64,000 bases of DNA from Alphaproteobacteria bacterium (GCA_024278855.1 JAJRSJ010000009.1:39599-103598), one strand, 5' to 3'; positions 17,346 to 26,610 are shown, counted from the stretch's first letter. The notes: generated by a model not told the origin, from the letters alone. Numbers and translations are program-made.

Positions 17346-18152
17346 ATGATCCGCCGTATTTTGATTTCAACCACTGTTTTGTCGGTTATGTCGTCAGCAG
17401 CATTTGCGCAAACAATTACCACCGTGGTAAATGAAGCCGTGCCTAACAAGCACCAACCAATTATTGCTAATTCACCCCAAGACTTGGCCCTACAAGAAGA
17501 AATTCGTAAAATTAGGGCGTTTAATGCAAAAATAAACGTACAGCCCGGCACCTCAGACACATATTCTGTTCCCGCCCCAAACAAGGCTTCTAGCCCTTAT
17601 GAAGGCCGCAAAATCGAGTTGTACGAAACGCCGACACGTATTACCTATGCTACCGCCAGTGGCCGCCGGGTTGCGGTTGTGCCGACAACCATCACCGTGC
17701 GCAAGCCTGCCGTCGGGTATACACGCATTCACCGGGTTATTGCCGGAGATACCCTGTATAACCTTGCCACACGCAATTGTATCTCAGTCGCACAAGTCAA
17801 AACCCATAACGCCCTAAGCACGAGTGATATCAAGCTTGGTCAAGTGTTGACCTTGCCGGCTAGCCAGTGCGGCGCGAAAACGCTTACTGCTAAAAGCCAA
17901 ACCCTATCCACTACCCGCTCAGAAACCATAACTGAGAGCGGTATAGTTCGCAGGGTCATGCCGATCCAAACCGGCATTCAAGTACGGCCCGGAGATATAT
18001 ATGCGGTGCTGCCTAAAGATACCCTGTACAGTATTGGCAAACGCTATTGCGTCAAAGCCGATGCTCTGGCTCAATTTAACGGGCTGAACAGCAAAACTGC
18101 CATTCAACCTGGGCAACGTTTGCGCTTACCGGGTAATGCTTGTATAGAATAA
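17346..18152 (+). CDS. Secreted protein with two LysM domains
   Basis: A 268-aa exported protein. A signal peptide (MIRRILISTTVLSVMSSAAFA) is followed by a low-complexity linker and two LysM peptidoglycan-binding modules at about 129-172 (HRVIAGDTLYNLATRN...GQVLTLP) and 218-262 (YAVLPKDTLYSIGKRY...GQRLRLP). Each module has a paired Cys (NCIS...SQCG; RYCV...NACI), suggesting a disulfide in each. No catalytic domain is present, so it is probably a wall-binding structural or adaptor protein. GGAGG lies upstream of the ATG. Confidence 0.88.
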   Translation: MIRRILISTTVLSVMSSAAFAQTITTVVNEAVPNKHQPIIANSPQDLALQEEIRKIRAFNAKINVQPGTSDTYSVPAPNKASSPYEGRKIELYETPTRITYATASGRRVAVVPTTITVRKPAVGYTRIHRVIAGDTLYNLATRNCISVAQVKTHNALSTSDIKLGQVLTLPASQCGAKTLTAKSQTLSTTRSETITESGIVRRVMPIQTGIQVRPGDIYAVLPKDTLYSIGKRYCVKADALAQFNGLNSKTAIQPGQRLRLPGNACIE

Positions 18153-18271
18153 TTGAGGCTTGCATAAAATAATCTGGACATTTTGAGCACAGCACGTTGC
18201 AAAATGTGTAACCATGCTTATATAGTCCTGCAATAACGGCTCTTTATAGGCCATGATTTCGGGACACACAT

Positions 18272-18607
18272 ATGTTAAATATTCTCATGCAAGCAAATCC
18301 AGGCGGTTCAGGTGTGGGCCTTATGGGACAATTACTGCCATTTATTCTTATTGGTTTTGTTTTTTACTTTCTGCTGATCCGTCCGCAAAACAAGCGCATG
18401 AAAGAACATAAGGCCATGCTAGCGGCGGTAAGCCGTGGTGATACCGTGGTCACAAGCGGCGGGCTTATTGGCAAAGTTACAAAAGTGACCGATGATGAGC
18501 TGACCATTGACGCGGGCAGCGGTGTAAAGCTGAAGGTTATGAAGCACATGCTGAACGATGTGCGTAACAGCACTGTCCCCGCTAACGATACTGGTAAAAA
18601 GAAATAA
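18272..18607 (+). CDS. yajC: Sec translocase accessory subunit YajC
   Basis: A 111-aa single-pass membrane protein that associates with SecDF. The N-terminal helix (MGQLLPFILIGFVFYFLLIRPQNKRMKEHKAML) with the RPQ-x-KR motif and the cytosolic strand region GDTVVTSGGLIGKVTKV are characteristic. It heads the yajC-(secD-like)-secD-secF cluster. Confidence 0.95.
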   Translation: MLNILMQANPGGSGVGLMGQLLPFILIGFVFYFLLIRPQNKRMKEHKAMLAAVSRGDTVVTSGGLIGKVTKVTDDELTIDAGSGVKLKVMKHMLNDVRNSTVPANDTGKKK

Positions 18608-18633
18608 TCTTCCCACTAGATTAGGATACAAAC

Positions 18634-19260
18634 ATGAAGCCTCTCTATTGGAAATTTCTTCTGATATTAGGGGCCGTGATTGTCGGTGCCAGCTTGGCGT
18701 TGCCCAAGGCTTTGCGCAAAAACATCGAGCTTGAGGGCGCGAAATCTTCCCATAAATCATTGGTCGCCGAAAACTACCAGAGCGAGACATTTGGAGATAC
18801 GTCTAGCATTTCATTTGGTTTCCATAAGGTTTTACGCTCGGATTTTTTAGTAGTTCAACTCTGTGCCGAAGAAGGGCAGTGCCCACTCGGCACAATGGCT
18901 AACCCGCACAAGGACGGCAGTGGTTATTTACTGCTTAAAAGCAAGGCCGTACTTGATAACTCGGATATCAAAAGTGCGTACGCTGATTTTCAACATCAGA
19001 CCAACATTCCCGTTGTAAATTTTGCTTTAGCTGACCTTGGTGCGCAAAAATTCTGCGCGTTTACCACGAAGAATATAGGTAACCCTTTTGCCGTTGTGCT
19101 GGGTGGGGAAATCCTGACAGCGCCCAATATTCATGGTGCCATATGTGGTGGCACAGGGTTTATTGACGGTAATTTCACTATGATAGAGGCTGAGAGTTTA
19201 GCCAAGGCCCTCAATTCAGGTATGCGGCCTATTTCCTCGCGCGTTGTGCCCAAAGGGTAG
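18634..19260 (+). CDS. Miniature SecD paralogue (internal deletion, no membrane domain)
   Basis: A 208-aa protein found between yajC and secD. Residues 1-30 (WKFLLILGAVIVGASLALPKALRKN) match SecD residues 8-34, the first membrane anchor. Residues 61-200 match SecD 215-353, the head region of periplasmic domain P1, including PFAVVLGGEILTAPNI and the CGG-GFI-G-FTM block. SecD residues 35-214 and the whole C-terminal five-helix domain are missing. All four Cys of the shared region (77, 83, 141, 171) align with SecD Cys 231, 237, 295, 325. The frame is open and has AGGA upstream, so this looks like an expressed, membrane-tethered soluble head domain and not an obvious pseudogene. Function unknown. 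Confidence 0.75.
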   Translation: MKPLYWKFLLILGAVIVGASLALPKALRKNIELEGAKSSHKSLVAENYQSETFGDTSSISFGFHKVLRSDFLVVQLCAEEGQCPLGTMANPHKDGSGYLLLKSKAVLDNSDIKSAYADFQHQTNIPVVNFALADLGAQKFCAFTTKNIGNPFAVVLGGEILTAPNIHGAICGGTGFIDGNFTMIEAESLAKALNSGMRPISSRVVPKG

Positions 19261-19380
19261 TTACTGTCGGCCATACGGGCAAACCTCCAAAAAATAGGTT
19301 TGCACCTGCGCCCAAACCCATTATGAGTACGCCCAATTGTGCGGCGCGTATTTGTCAAACTCACACATAGATAAAAGGAA

Positions 19381-20997
19381 ATGCAAATGCTGCATTTTTC
19401 ACGTTGGAAAATAACTCTTATTTTAGGGGCCATCATGCTGGGCTTGCTTTTTGCATTGCCCAATGTATTGCCCAAGAATGTCAGGGACAGCCTGCCGGGC
19501 TTTCTCCCCAATCAAACCCTTAACCTTGGCCTTGATTTGCAAGGCGGGGCGCATTTATTGCTCGAGGTCGACCTTAAAGACGGTCTTGAAACAACCCTGC
19601 GCTCTGAGCTAGCCGGACTTAGGGCCGCCCTGCGCGAGGAACGCATAAGCGCCACCATGCGCAACCGGGACGAAGCCATATTTGTCACCTTTAAAAATGC
19701 CGCCGACGCTGAAACAGGCGCACCCATATTGCGCAATCAATCCGTGGCGGTGGATAGCAGCGTCATAGGCGGCGGCGGTAAAACCCTGATCATCCAAAAG
19801 CAGAATGACCTGCACTATAAGGTCACAGTGTCTAACGAGTTTATTGAATATATCAGCAACCGCACTATCGCCCAGTCTATACAGGTGTTGCGCAAGCGTA
19901 TTGATCCCACCGGCACAACCGAAATGACCTTGGCCAAAGAAGGCTCGGAGCGGATTTTATTGCAAGTACCCGGCGCTAAAGATGTGGACGAAATTAAAGA
20001 CCGCATCCGTCAAACTGCCAAGCTTGGGTTTCATGAAGTGGTGCGTACCGACCCGGTTGTGTTAGATTTATGTGTCAACGAAAACCGGTGCCCCCTCGCC
20101 AGTGCGGCCTATCCGCAAAAAAACGGCGGCGGCTATTTGATGGTCAAGACCCGCGAAATTGTTACGGGTGCTGATTTAAAAAGTGCTAGCGAAGGCCTGC
20201 ACCCCCAAAACAATTACCCCATTGTCAACTTTAGGTATAATGCACGCGGCGCAAAAAAGTTTTGTGATTTCACCGCAACCCATGTGGGTGAGCCTTTCGC
20301 CGTTGTACTGGACGGAGAGATTATCACTGCGCCCAATATCAACACGGCCATTTGCGGCGGCAGCGGCTTTATCGAGGGCAGCTTTACCATGGAAAGCGCG
20401 CGCGAATTGTCATTACTCCTCAACGCCGGCGCATTGCCGGCCAAACTGAACATCGCCGAGGAACGCACGGTCGGGCCGGAGCTTGGGGCTGATTCCATTG
20501 CAGCGGGTAAGATTGCCTCAATGATCGGGCTTGGTGGTGTGTTCATATTCATGTGGATTGTATACGGCTTGCGCTTTGGCACATTTGCAAATATCGCATT
20601 GGCAACTAATATTGTGCTGATCGCCGGGGCTTTGTCCTTGATGGGCGCGACCTTAACCTTGCCGGGTATTGCCGGGATTATCCTAACCATAGGTATGGCG
20701 GTGGATGCCAATGTGTTGATCTTTGAGCGCATCCGCGAAGAAACCCGAAACGGACGCGGGCCAATCAATGCCATTGATACGGGGTATAGATTATCCTTGG
20801 CTCCAATTCTCGATGCCAATATCACCACTTTGATTGCCGCCTTGACCTTGTATTTCGTTGGCTCCGGGCCTATTCGCGGCTTTGCCGTGACCTTGTCCAT
20901 CGGCATTGTCATGTCCGTATTTACCGCCATTGTTGTCGCAAGGCTGATGACCTCCACATGGTTACGCCGTGCGCGTCCCAAAACTCTCCCCATATAG
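19381..20997 (+). CDS. secD: Protein translocase subunit SecD
   Basis: Large periplasmic-domain subunit of the proton-driven SecDF complex that pulls preproteins out of SecYEG. At 538 aa it has the first helix (residues 10-27), the D1 motif LGLDLQGGAHLLLEVD (49-64), the P1 base and head, and the C-terminal RND-like membrane domain with AGIILTIGMAVDANVLIFERIREE and its catalytic Asp. AAGGA precedes the ATG. The stop is 7 bp before the secF start. Four Cys in the P1 head (231, 237, 295, 325) could form disulfides. Confidence 0.96.
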   Translation: MQMLHFSRWKITLILGAIMLGLLFALPNVLPKNVRDSLPGFLPNQTLNLGLDLQGGAHLLLEVDLKDGLETTLRSELAGLRAALREERISATMRNRDEAIFVTFKNAADAETGAPILRNQSVAVDSSVIGGGGKTLIIQKQNDLHYKVTVSNEFIEYISNRTIAQSIQVLRKRIDPTGTTEMTLAKEGSERILLQVPGAKDVDEIKDRIRQTAKLGFHEVVRTDPVVLDLCVNENRCPLASAAYPQKNGGGYLMVKTREIVTGADLKSASEGLHPQNNYPIVNFRYNARGAKKFCDFTATHVGEPFAVVLDGEIITAPNINTAICGGSGFIEGSFTMESARELSLLLNAGALPAKLNIAEERTVGPELGADSIAAGKIASMIGLGGVFIFMWIVYGLRFGTFANIALATNIVLIAGALSLMGATLTLPGIAGIILTIGMAVDANVLIFERIREETRNGRGPINAIDTGYRLSLAPILDANITTLIAALTLYFVGSGPIRGFAVTLSIGIVMSVFTAIVVARLMTSTWLRRARPKTLPI

Positions 20998-21004
20998 GTG
21001 CATT

Positions 21005-21979
21005 ATGTTTGATATAGCTCTTGTTCGTTTTCTACCGTCCGATACCCGCATTAAATTTATTTCCTTACGCTGGGCGGCTATGGTGTTGTCTATTCTCGGC
21101 ATACTTGCATCGATTTATATATTCTCCACAAAAAACCTCAATTACGGTCTTGATTTTAAAGGCGGTACGGTGTGGGAATTTCATCTTGACCAAGACCCGA
21201 CCCATGAAGATATGGATGCGTTTCGCCAGCTCGGCCCCGATCTGGGCCTTGGTGAATTGGCCATCCAGACCATCGCCCAAACTGGTGATAAAGCCCAGGC
21301 AATCCGTCTGTCCGTACCCAAACAAGATGCGTTGGAAGGGGATGACAATGACGACAAAGCCCAGCAAGTGGCATTGGAATCCGTCCGGGCGGCCGTCATT
21401 AAATTATACCCCGAAGTAGCCAAACGAGAGAATACCATAAGTGTTCAGGTTCTTGGCACCAAGGTTTCCGGCGAACTTAAACGCAAAGGTGCCATGGCGG
21501 TCATATTGGCTTTGATGATGGTGCTTCTCTATATTTGGGTTCGGTTTGAGTGGCAATTCGGCTTGGGCGCGGTGATTGCACTGGCCCATGATGTAATTTT
21601 GACCATCGGGGTATTTTCCCTGACGGCGCTGGAGTTTAACCTATCCATTGTGGCGGCGATTTTGACCATTGTTGGCTATTCGCTCAACGATACGGTGATC
21701 GTCTATGACCGTATTCGCGAAAATCTGCGCAAATACAAAAAGAAACCGCTTGAGGATGTGCTGAATTTGTCCATCAATGATACTTTGTCGCGCACAATTA
21801 TGACCTCGTTCACCACATTGCTGGCTTTGACGGCTCTGTATATTTGGGGCGGGCCAGGTTTGAACGGCTTTGCCTTTGCCATGATCTGGGGCGTGTTTGT
21901 CGGAACCTATTCCTCCGTATTCGTCGCCTCCCCAGTCTTGTTACTGCTCGGTGTAAACAAGGGTAGGTTACAGAAGTAA
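21005..21979 (+). CDS. secF: Protein translocase subunit SecF
   Basis: Partner of SecD, 324 aa. It starts MFDIALVRFLPSDTRIKF, has the periplasmic motif NYGLDFKGGTVWEF and the membrane motif YSLNDTVIVYDRIRENLRK, the proton-path signature of SecF. The frame is open upstream to 20969, inside secD, but AGGTG before 21005 and family length favour this start. It is the last gene of the Sec cluster, convergent with sodX. Confidence 0.96.
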   Translation: MFDIALVRFLPSDTRIKFISLRWAAMVLSILGILASIYIFSTKNLNYGLDFKGGTVWEFHLDQDPTHEDMDAFRQLGPDLGLGELAIQTIAQTGDKAQAIRLSVPKQDALEGDDNDDKAQQVALESVRAAVIKLYPEVAKRENTISVQVLGTKVSGELKRKGAMAVILALMMVLLYIWVRFEWQFGLGAVIALAHDVILTIGVFSLTALEFNLSIVAAILTIVGYSLNDTVIVYDRIRENLRKYKKKPLEDVLNLSINDTLSRTIMTSFTTLLALTALYIWGGPGLNGFAFAMIWGVFVGTYSSVFVASPVLLLLGVNKGRLQK

Positions 21980-21985
21980 TCTATT

Positions 21986-22276
21986 CTATAATTTTCTTAT
22001 ACCATGGTTTGAAATTTTAAGTATGGCGCGGGCCGTAATGCGCGGTGCGCTCACTGGCCCTATGACGGCACTGGGTGTCGAGTTTGGGTTATCGCCTGCA
22101 AAATAATATTTACCGCTCTCAACCCGCTCAAGCCGTTTGATAATCCGGCCCAAATCCGTGTGCTCCACAACATAAATAAACCCCGCTCGCAAGGAGCGGG
22201 GTTTTATCGTAAGAACATAATCTGCGCAGTTTAAAGTCGGGGACATGCTGTCACCGGTTATTTTGACCAGACGCAC
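21986..22276 (-). CDS. sodX: Nickel superoxide dismutase maturation protease, S24/S26 type
   Basis: A 96-aa signal-peptidase-like protein expected to remove the SodN propeptide so that the nickel-binding His becomes N-terminal. It has the catalytic Ser in GDSMSPTL (residues 8-15) and the general-base Lys in LGRIIKRLE, with FAGDNPNSTPS matching the conserved box of S26/S24 peptidases. It follows sodN by 4 bp. Assignment as SodX rests on this pairing plus the motifs. A strong hairpin with flanking A/T runs lies inside the coding sequence (22178-22204). Confidence 0.85.
   Translation of the reverse strand: MRLVKITGDSMSPTLNCADYVLTIKPRSLRAGFIYVVEHTDLGRIIKRLERVESGKYYFAGDNPNSTPSAVIGPVSAPRITARAILKISNHGIRKL
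22178..22204. terminator. Terminator-like hairpin inside sodX
   Basis: AAACCCCGCTC and GAGCGGGGTTT form a perfect 11-bp stem around a 5-base loop. On the minus strand it is followed by TTTATTTATG and on the plus strand by TTTATCG. It lies in the coding region about 70 bp into sodX. It could limit sodX relative to sodN, or end transcription from secF, or simply be coding chance. Confidence 0.5.
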
Positions 22277-22280
22277 TTCG

Positions 22281-22763
22281 TTATAGGTCTGGCGTCACCA
22301 CTTCCAATGCGGGCGCGTAGGGGGCGGTGACCCGCTTGGTTTTTACGCCTTTAATCTTCCAGAACATTTCGGCAAAATCATTGACCAATTCTACCAAAGC
22401 TAGACCGTCTTCGCGGTGCAAATCTTGTTTGCAAGCACTGGCTTTCATCATGATATTATGGGTCAGCTCATTTGCTTGTTCTTTTAAGATGTCGCCTTTG
22501 ATAAAATCACCCCAAATGATGCGGATTTCGTGCTTGACCGCTTCGGCCTGCTTTTCTTTTTCGGCCGTATTGCGGGCGATTTTCATAGCGGTATGAACGC
22601 TCATATCTTTGGTATCAATGTCTAGCAAAATATCCATTTGGCGCACAACGGATAGCGCGTGATATAATGCCGGGCCAGTATCGTAAATCCCGCACGGAAT
22701 ATCACAATGAGCCGAAGCGGTTGGTATTTTGGCGTCCAGCTTGGCGCGAATTGTAGTGTACAT
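22281..22763 (-). CDS. sodN: Nickel-containing superoxide dismutase
   Basis: Converts superoxide to oxygen and hydrogen peroxide using nickel. The 160-aa precursor has an 18-residue propeptide followed by the nickel hook HCDIPCGIYD; after cleavage His19, Cys20 and Cys24 become His1, Cys2 and Cys6, the known ligands. The rest is a four-helix bundle pattern of normal length. A GGAGA ribosome site precedes the ATG. The gene is followed by the maturation protease, the usual sodN-sodX pair. Confidence 0.95.
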   Translation of the reverse strand: MYTTIRAKLDAKIPTASAHCDIPCGIYDTGPALYHALSVVRQMDILLDIDTKDMSVHTAMKIARNTAEKEKQAEAVKHEIRIIWGDFIKGDILKEQANELTHNIMMKASACKQDLHREDGLALVELVNDFAEMFWKIKGVKTKRVTAPYAPALEVVTPDL

Positions 22764-22826
22764 AATGGTCTCCTATGAATGTTTAGAACGGTTATAGACC
22801 AAGCTTTGCCAGATTGCCAACAGGTT

Positions 22827-23444
22827 TCATGGCTTATTTACCCGCCTTAAGGTCAGATTGATCCGCCCGCCCTTGGGCACGAGGGTGCTCCTCCCGTAGA
22901 AAATTTTATCAACACCGTGATAGCATTTGCGTGCCGCCCCTGCCAACACCACCACATCGCCGCTTGAGAGCTTAAGCGCGTGAGTGTTACCGCCGCGCTT
23001 TGGCCCGCCGAGCCGGTACCGGGCCGGATCGCCGAGCGAGATCGAGACTATGGGCGCGTTTAAATCATGTTCGTCTCTGTCCACATGCATGCCCATTTTA
23101 TTACCCTCCCTATACCAGTTGATTAAACAGGCTTCGGGCGGAACCGGGTAATTGGTCAGTTCGTCCCAAATATCCAATAATATTTGCGGCATAGGCGGCC
23201 ACGGCTTTTGGGTTTTTGGGTGCAGGGGCTCATAACGGTAGCCCTTAATATCCGCCACCCAACCAAGTGAGCCGAAATTACTGCCAACCACCGATATAGC
23301 CTGCCCGGTGCGCGGCATCCGGCCTTGGAAGAACGGTGCATCGCCGCGCACCGCTTCGCTCACATGGGCCAACAGGGCTTTTTGTGCGGGCCTGTCCAAA
23401 TATTCCGGCAAATAGGCGAATCCATCTGGTAATTTAACTGTCAT
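22827..23444 (-). CDS. alkB: AlkB-type DNA oxidative demethylase
   Basis: Fe(II)/2-oxoglutarate dioxygenase of 205 aa that repairs N1-methyladenine and N3-methylcytosine. The iron ligands are in MGMHVDRDE (His-x-Asp) and CYHGVDKI (second His); RINLTLRRV carries the Arg pair for 2-oxoglutarate. FGSLGWVADIKGYRY is the substrate-lid region. The ATG lies 63 bp upstream of the sodN start on the same strand, so both may share a stress response, though no common promoter could be proven. Confidence 0.92.
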   Translation of the reverse strand: MTVKLPDGFAYLPEYLDRPAQKALLAHVSEAVRGDAPFFQGRMPRTGQAISVVGSNFGSLGWVADIKGYRYEPLHPKTQKPWPPMPQILLDIWDELTNYPVPPEACLINWYREGNKMGMHVDRDEHDLNAPIVSISLGDPARYRLGGPKRGGNTHALKLSSGDVVVLAGAARKCYHGVDKIFYGRSTLVPKGGRINLTLRRVNKP

Positions 23445-23515
23445 GACTAAAGGTTACTCAAAATAACGGTTTGGCGCAAAAAAATTGCGACTATTTCAGC
23501 AAAACCCGGCTCTAA

Positions 23516-23545
23516 CCCTTGCAGGGGCGAAATTACCTCCCATAT
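23516..23545 (+). promoter_or_regulatory. Heat-shock (sigma-32-type) promoter of dnaK
   Basis: CCCTTGCA (23516-23523) and CCCATAT (23539-23545), 15 bases apart, resemble the RpoH consensus CCCTTGAA-N13-17-CCCCATNT. The position, about 90 bp before the dnaK start, fits. No CIRCE element was seen. Confidence 0.65.
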
Positions 23546-23631
23546 GGGCATTGAAGGAGAAATCCGTATCATGAAATTTGCGGCCCAGTCACAATAAACA
23601 ACACTGAGCGTCGCCCCTAAAGGAGAAAATT

Positions 23632-25545
23632 ATGGCTAAAGTCATTGGTATTGATCTGGGAACCACCAATTCCTGTGTCGCAGTTATGGACGGCGACAAA
23701 CCCCGCGTTATTGAGAACGCCGAAGGGCAGCGCACAACACCTTCCGTTGTCGCATTTACAGACGGCGGCGAACGCTTAGTTGGTCAACCCGCCAGACGTC
23801 AGGCTGTCACCAACCCCGAGCATACATATTTCGCCGTCAAGCGGCTCATCGGTCGTCCGTTCACGGACCCACTGGTTAAGAAGGACGCTAAATTGGTGCC
23901 TTATGATATTGTCAAAGGTAAAACCGGCGATGCATTTATCAAAGGCCGCGACAAAAACTTTTCCCCTGCGGAAATCTCTGCGGTTATTTTGCAAAAAATG
24001 AAAGAAACGGCAGAGGCTTTTCTGGACGAGAAAGTCACCCAAGCCGTGATCACCGTACCCGCCTACTTTAACGACGCCCAGCGCCAAGCCACCAAAGACG
24101 CCGGTAAAATCGCTGGCCTCGAAGTATTGCGCATCATCAACGAACCAACTGCTGCGGCGCTAGCTTACGGTATGGACAAGGAAGACGGTAAAACCATCGC
24201 GGTTTACGATTTGGGCGGTGGTACATTTGATGTGTCTATTCTTGAAATCGGCGACGGTGTGTTTGAAGTTAAAGCCACCAACGGCGATACATTCCTCGGC
24301 GGTGAAGACTTCGACATGCGTATTGTCGAGTATTTCTCAGATGAGTTCAAAAAAGAAAACGGCATTGATTTAAAATCAGACAAATTGGCCCTGCAACGTC
24401 TTCGCGAAGAAGCGGAAAAGGCCAAAAAAGAATTGTCCACTGCAACCAGCTATGAAGTCAATCTACCGTTCATTACGGCGGATGCATCCGGCCCCAAGCA
24501 TTTGACCATGAAATTGACCCGCGCCAAATTGGAAGCCTTGGTTGACGATCTGATCAAACGCTCCATCGCGCCTTGTAAAAAGGCTCTGGCGGACGCAGGC
24601 CTTAAAGCAGCGGATATTGATGATGTGGTTTTGGTTGGCGGCATGACCCGTATGCCAAAAGTACAAGAAGCCGTTACCAAATTCTTTGGCAAGAAGCCTC
24701 ACAAGGGTGTGAACCCAGACGAAGTGGTTGCCATGGGCGCGGCTATTCAGGCTGGTGTTTTGCAGGGCGATGTTAAAGACGTGCTCCTCTTGGACGTGAC
24801 GCCGTTGTCCCTCGGTATCGAGACCGAAGGCGGTGTGTTTACCCGCATGATCGACCGCAATACAACAATCCCGACCAAAAAGTCGCAAGTCTACTCGACC
24901 GCCGCGGACAACCAGTCTGCCGTGACCATTCGCGTCTCACAAGGCGAGCGCGAAATGGCTGCGGATAACAAACTCCTGGGTCAATTTGATCTGGTCGGTA
25001 TTCCGCCGGCACCGCGCGGCTTACCGCAAATTGAAGTGACCTTTGATATTGATGCCAACGGTATCGTCAATGTGTCTGCCAAGGATAGCGCCACAGGTAA
25101 GGAACAGCAAATCCGTATTCAGGCCAGTGGTGGTCTTTCGGATGCTGATATCGAAGCCATGGTCAAGGACGCCGAGAAAAACGCTGACAGCGACAAAGAG
25201 CGCCGCGCGCTCGCCGAAGCTAAAAATCAGGCCGAAGGTCTGGCCCACAAGGCCGAGAAAGATCTGGAAGAACACGGTGATAAAATCGAGGAAGAAGACC
25301 GCGAAACCATCAAAACCCTGATCACGGAAGTCCGCGAATTGGCAGAAGGTGAAGACACGGAACAAATCAACGAGAAATCTGCCGAGCTAACCGCCGCCGT
25401 CATGAAAATGGGTGAAGCCATTTATAAGGACGCGGGCGCGGGCGAAGAAGGTGCGGACGCGCCTGAAGCTGCATCCAGTGCGGGCGACGACGATGAAGAC
25501 ATCGTAGACGCCGAGTTTGAGGACGTCGACGAAGATAAATCGTAA
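23632..25545 (+). CDS. dnaK: Molecular chaperone DnaK
   Basis: Hsp70 chaperone of 637 aa. The ATPase starts [17 protein letters not shown], with the phosphate-2 motif [14 protein letters not shown] and adenosine motif [14 protein letters not shown]. The substrate domain includes [20 protein letters not shown] helical lid and the acidic tail ([17 protein letters not shown]) complete it. A sigma-32-type promoter precedes the gene and AAAGGAG lies before the ATG. Normally followed directly by dnaJ; here an FkbM gene and a palindromic repeat intervene. Confidence 0.98.
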   Translation: MAKVIGIDLGTTNSCVAVMDGDKPRVIENAEGQRTTPSVVAFTDGGERLVGQPARRQAVTNPEHTYFAVKRLIGRPFTDPLVKKDAKLVPYDIVKGKTGDAFIKGRDKNFSPAEISAVILQKMKETAEAFLDEKVTQAVITVPAYFNDAQRQATKDAGKIAGLEVLRIINEPTAAALAYGMDKEDGKTIAVYDLGGGTFDVSILEIGDGVFEVKATNGDTFLGGEDFDMRIVEYFSDEFKKENGIDLKSDKLALQRLREEAEKAKKELSTATSYEVNLPFITADASGPKHLTMKLTRAKLEALVDDLIKRSIAPCKKALADAGLKAADIDDVVLVGGMTRMPKVQEAVTKFFGKKPHKGVNPDEVVAMGAAIQAGVLQGDVKDVLLLDVTPLSLGIETEGGVFTRMIDRNTTIPTKKSQVYSTAADNQSAVTIRVSQGEREMAADNKLLGQFDLVGIPPAPRGLPQIEVTFDIDANGIVNVSAKDSATGKEQQIRIQASGGLSDADIEAMVKDAEKNADSDKERRALAEAKNQAEGLAHKAEKDLEEHGDKIEEEDRETIKTLITEVRELAEGEDTEQINEKSAELTAAVMKMGEAIYKDAGAGEEGADAPEAASSAGDDDEDIVDAEFEDVDEDKS

Positions 25546-25577
25546 GAGCATTTACGTAAATGCTACGGTTCCCTCCT

Positions 25578-25722
25578 CTCTTTCCTTCCTCCACTTGTGG
25601 GGGAAGTACCCCAAAGGGGGGATGGGGGGAACAACTCTATTCAGGCACCAGACGAAAGATTGCCCCCCATCGAACGCCAAGAGGCGCCCACTTCCCCTAT
25701 AAAAAATGGAGGAAGGAAAGAG
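25578..25722. repeat. 145-bp nested palindrome between dnaK and fkbM
   Basis: A 16-bp perfect inverted repeat (CTCTTTCCTTCCTCCA at 25578-25593, complement at 25707-25722) encloses a second pair, GGGGAAGT (near 25600-25607) with ACTTCCCC (25690-25697), and a third, GATGGGGGG (25621-25629) with CCCCCCATC (25663-25671). The whole could fold as one long imperfect hairpin. It resembles interspersed intergenic palindromes of proteobacteria; no second copy is in this window. Confidence 0.7.
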
Positions 25723-25744
25723 CGGAGTTCTTTATGGATGGAAA

Positions 25745-26596
25745 ATGGTAACCTTCGAACCAGAACAGTTCGGGCATTACGCCTTGCCTGCACGCCGTGA
25801 AAATTTGCGGCGCAAAGTTGATGCCATGCCCGACACCAAATTCGGGCGCATGGCTATTTCCGCAATCCGTAAACTGGCGTTTCGTGGTCTGCAAGACCCG
25901 TTCGATGTCACCATCATGCCAGACGTTAACGCCCGTCTCTATCCCCGCTCCAACCGGTGCGAGAAACGCGCCTTTGCCGGGGTACAAATATGGGACGCGG
26001 TTGAGCGGCAAGCTTTGAACGGTGCTTTTGATGTCAGCACCTCTGCGCCATTTATTTTTATGGATGTGGGGGCCAATGTCGGCTTGTACAGTTTGATCTT
26101 GGCCGCCCATGCGGAGGCACAGAACAAACCCATACGCATTCTTGCCTTTGAGCCTGACCCGATAAATAGAGCCAGATTTGAATTTAATGTCAAAGCCTCA
26201 AATGCCGATATCACCGTCCTGCCCTATGCCGTCTCCGATGTGGACGGCGAGGGATTTATGGGCGGCGGTGACAGCAATCGCGGCGAAGCGCGTTTAAGCG
26301 CAAAAAGTAATGAGAACACCAAAGTGCAAATCAAAACCCTGTACGGGGTTTGCAAAGCTAATAACCTACCCCATATTGACGCCATGAAAGTGGATATTGA
26401 GGGGCATGATGAACGGGCGCTATCGGCATTATTTGCTGATGCCCCAAAAACACTGTGGCCGCGCCTGCTTATTCTTGAAACCGGGCGGGCCCACAGTGCT
26501 TTGGAAGCCACATCTTTGCTTGAGATGTGCGCCTTACGCGGCTACACACTCACCAAACGCGCCGGGATCAATTCTATCCTGGCCCTAAACAGTTAA
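25745..26596 (+). CDS. FkbM family SAM-dependent methyltransferase
   Basis: A 283-aa methyltransferase of the FkbM type, which usually O-methylates sugars or polyketides. The SAM-binding loop is FMDVGANVGLYSLILAAHA, followed by ILAFEPDPINRARFEFNVKA and the domain C-terminus IDAMKVDIEGHDERALSALF. The frame is open to an ATG at 25706, but that start sits in the right arm of the palindrome at 25578-25722, so the ATG at 25745 is preferred. No glycan gene is close; the position between dnaK and dnaJ is odd and suggests insertion. Confidence 0.8.
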   Translation: MVTFEPEQFGHYALPARRENLRRKVDAMPDTKFGRMAISAIRKLAFRGLQDPFDVTIMPDVNARLYPRSNRCEKRAFAGVQIWDAVERQALNGAFDVSTSAPFIFMDVGANVGLYSLILAAHAEAQNKPIRILAFEPDPINRARFEFNVKASNADITVLPYAVSDVDGEGFMGGGDSNRGEARLSAKSNENTKVQIKTLYGVCKANNLPHIDAMKVDIEGHDERALSALFADAPKTLWPRLLILETGRAHSALEATSLLEMCALRGYTLTKRAGINSILALNS

Positions 26597-26610
26597 TTTA
26601 CGAGGGCCGG

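Noticed and set aside
20214..20993. 259-codon frame antisense to secD
   Set aside because: Lies entirely opposite a well-supported gene and has no recognisable family; a shadow of high codon bias.
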